Below, in pieces: positions 62,004 to 64,000 of a DNA stretch of 64,000 nucleotides. The notes under the pieces are model-generated. The model ran no database searches, was not told the origin of the DNA, and saw only the letters and a list, made by a program, of their open reading frames with translations. The stretch lies in NCBI GenBank assembly GCA_963930775.1, contig OZ005693.1, positions 1,736,001-1,800,000 on the forward strand, read 5' to 3'. This DNA comes from Cliona cf. orientalis. Its lineage: Eukaryota; Porifera; Demospongiae; Clionaida; Clionaidae. Every line of letters starts with the position of its first letter. Positions within the stretch are counted from its first letter, which is position 1. The position numbers were made by a program, and so were the translations under genes.

Positions 62004-63829
62004 ATGGCGGAGCTGGTTGAAGTCGAGCAAGAAGATGCACGACCTCTACTGAAGGAGATGTTGGAGGAACTTTGTTCTATCACGGACAAGTGGCGTGAAG
62101 TTGGTAAAGTGCTGAACGTGTCCCGAGCAACACTCGACGAGCTTCAGAGCCACTCAAAAGGCGCTAGCATCAACGATAAGAACAGCTTTGAAGTGGTCAT
62201 GAAGGAATGGATAGAAAAGAATACGAGTACAAACTTGTGGGCTCCTCTTTTGCAAATACTGAAGAATAACGGTTTTCCTTTGGATTATGAAAGGCTGACC
62301 GAGGCTCACTGCCCTCTGGCAAATGCTGATGGTGAGCATCGAAAAATATAAATAATTTTGTGGGGGCGTGGCCGAGCAGAAGATATCCCTGATTTTTCAA
62401 CATAGATCTACTTATAATTTATAATTTCTCACAGATGATGGATCTAGAGACAGTGCAGGGGATGATGGAAGTGATAATGACAGCCCAGATGATCTCCAGG
62501 ATAGTGATAACGATGATGACAATGGTGACGACGACAACGATAATGATTGCTGTGAGCAGATGGGACAGCTCTTTAAGAGTATATTTTGCTCAGGTATATA
62601 TTACTGAATGCGATTTTCTGACTATTAATGGTGGCTAGTAAGCTACCATTAATATTAATTTTATCACTTGTAGGAATGTGCCAACATTTGTGCACAGCCA
62701 TCAGAGTTATGCTATTGGGTATTATTATTGTTATGGTACTACGAGGTAAGCATTAAGTTTTAATAATTATTGTAGCACCAACGTGCTCTTCTGTGGATTT
62801 AGCTGCCATTAGTGACGACCTTTACCATTTCCCCACTATTGTCTAATAATAGCTGCTGATTCTCCTGAAAAGATGGATGAGCTCGATAGGCTCTTGCTGG
62901 AAGATTCAAACTTCACTGAAAATTTCTCTGAAGTAGGGAGAAAAACACTCCGCATTCTTATCACTGGGAAAACAGGAACAGGGAAATCAGCTTTGATCAA
63001 TGGCATCATTGGAACAAATGCAAGTGAAGAAGGTGGCCAATTGAGTCCAACGATATCTGAAGTGGAAGAGTACAAACGAACTGTTAGAAATGTTAAGATG
63101 GTAGTCTACGATTCCCCCGGCCTCCAAGACGGGACCAAAAATGAAAAGGCATACCTACTAGATATGGAGAAGTGCAAGGGAGTCGATTTGGTGCTATATA
63201 CGATACGGATGTCTGACCAAAGGATCAATGTAGGCGATGTTGAAGCTATGAGGAAACTTACAACAGCGTTTGGTGAGAACTTTTGGGCGAGAACGATGCT
63301 TGTACTTACATTTGCTAATGAAGTCTGTGATCCAAACAACCCAGAGGATGAGAGTTCTAACCAGGCATTTTTTGAAAAGAGGCTGCGAACATGGAAACAA
63401 GAGCTACCAAAAACAGTTATAGAGAAACTTAATGTCGCCAAGAAAATAGCTAATGGTATTCCTATAGTTCCAGCAGGATACCATAAAAATGCTCATCTAC
63501 CCGGTCGCAGGTTTTGGTTCAGCCAGTTTTGGAAGGCAATGTTTGACCGCATGAGACAGTACACCAATGATGGGTCCACTTTCCTGCTCCAGTTTAACAA
63601 GCATCGCTTCAAACGTGCATATGAGGTGACACCAGAGGATTTTAAAAGGGACATACACAAACAGCCCATTGTGAAGGAGTCATCTCGACGATCTTCTACA
63701 TTGGGAGCAAAATCCGATATGATTCCTGTGGCCAATTTTATTGGTTTCTTAATAGGAATCACAATATTGTTATTATTGTGTTTATGTGCCAGACTGAGTC
63801 CTTTGTTTGTAACTGTGGTGATAATATAA
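62004..63829 (+). CDS. Death-fold / transmembrane / AIG1-type GTPase fusion, tail-anchored
   Basis: Exons 62004-62331, 62435-62593, 62674-62745 and 62853-63829 give 511 residues. Residues 5-105 are a Death fold (ITDKWREVGKVLNVSRATLD, FEVVMKEWIEKN, LWAPLLQILKNNGFPLDYER). Residues 110-150 are almost pure Asp/Asn/Gly/Ser. Residues 167-186 form a membrane helix (VMLLGIIIVMVL). The GTPase follows: P-loop GKTGTGKSALING at 225, SPT near 253 (G2), DSPGLQDG at 273 (G3), VLYTIRMSDQRI, and TFANEV at 339-344 where AIG1/GIMAP proteins carry G4. This fits the AIG1/Toc34 (paraseptin) group better than septins or IRGs. The end, 481-511, is hydrophobic (FLIGITILLLLCLCARLSPL). Start: the only ATG ahead of the Death fold, context ATCATGG. 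Function unknown; a membrane death or immune GTPase is inference. Confidence 0.9.
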
Positions 63830-64000
63830 TTAAATTTTTGATATAGCACGAATAATCATTAATTTGTATATAGCTGTTTGCTCTAGTTCTCTTCATACTT
63901 GCAGTAATATAATTATGACACAATAAAATGGACAATTAAATAATTTCGTATGTGGGTGTATTACATTCTGTAGCTATATCCGTTCCAGTAAACAGTATCA
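63830..64000. other. 3' flank of the Death-fold GTPase gene
   Basis: AT-rich. AATAAA at 63922-63927 is a plausible polyadenylation signal about 95 nt after the stop. Nothing else seen. Confidence 0.6.

Overview
This is a eukaryotic window: intron-rich genes with GT-AG splicing, a nested tRNA, abundant microsatellites and MITEs. The animal orthologues (a PTPN12-type phosphatase with its C-terminal CTH motif, CERK, CRBN, GRAMD4, PTDSS1) place it in Metazoa. Two architectures of a type I associate with demosponge genomes point to a demosponge: the 'PEMNFTCNGT...PMIQVWRK' extracellular repeat, and a Death domain followed by a 'CPCGECS...GCPKS' module. I did not fix the species.

Layout. 1-2391 (-) secreted or membrane repeat protein, 3' end off the window. 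2927-8881 (-) GRAMD4. 9216-21699 (-) ceramide kinase. 22565-24274 (+) intronless PTDSS1. 24895-43736 (+) PTPN12-like phosphatase. 45585-45830 (-) doubtful Cys/acid-rich terminal exon. 46058-47705 (+) TATDN2-like TatD nuclease with a frame-shifted zinc-knuckle ORF at its 5' end. 48009-48807 (-) LSM8. 49153-51105 (+) class II ARF with a tRNA-Arg(ACG) in intron 3. 51804-55210 (-) cereblon. 55438-58092 or beyond (+) Death-domain gene. 62004-63829 (+) Death domain, transmembrane helix, AIG1-type GTPase and hydrophobic tail. For eight multi-exon genes or fragments I joined exons by hand. Codon phases close at every junction, and the six complete multi-exon models sum to whole codon numbers.

The genes are mostly unrelated housekeeping or signalling functions. 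CERK and PTDSS1 are divergent neighbours that both act in sphingolipid or phospholipid metabolism. LSM8/ARF and CRBN/Death-domain gene are also head-to-head pairs. The right end (55.4-63.8 kb) holds two Death-fold genes and is the part most likely to be lineage-specific innate-immune or cell-death machinery.

The non-coding DNA is unusually structured. It has several MITE groups with TA-flanked CCGTA ends, a satellite of about 175 bp wrapped around CERK exon 5, a 2-kb inverted repeat with a nested MITE, very short palindromic TAGTCTCG foldback elements, and a pair of 0.5-kb elements whose ends changed in a compensatory way. CT-rich tracts abut many splice acceptors.
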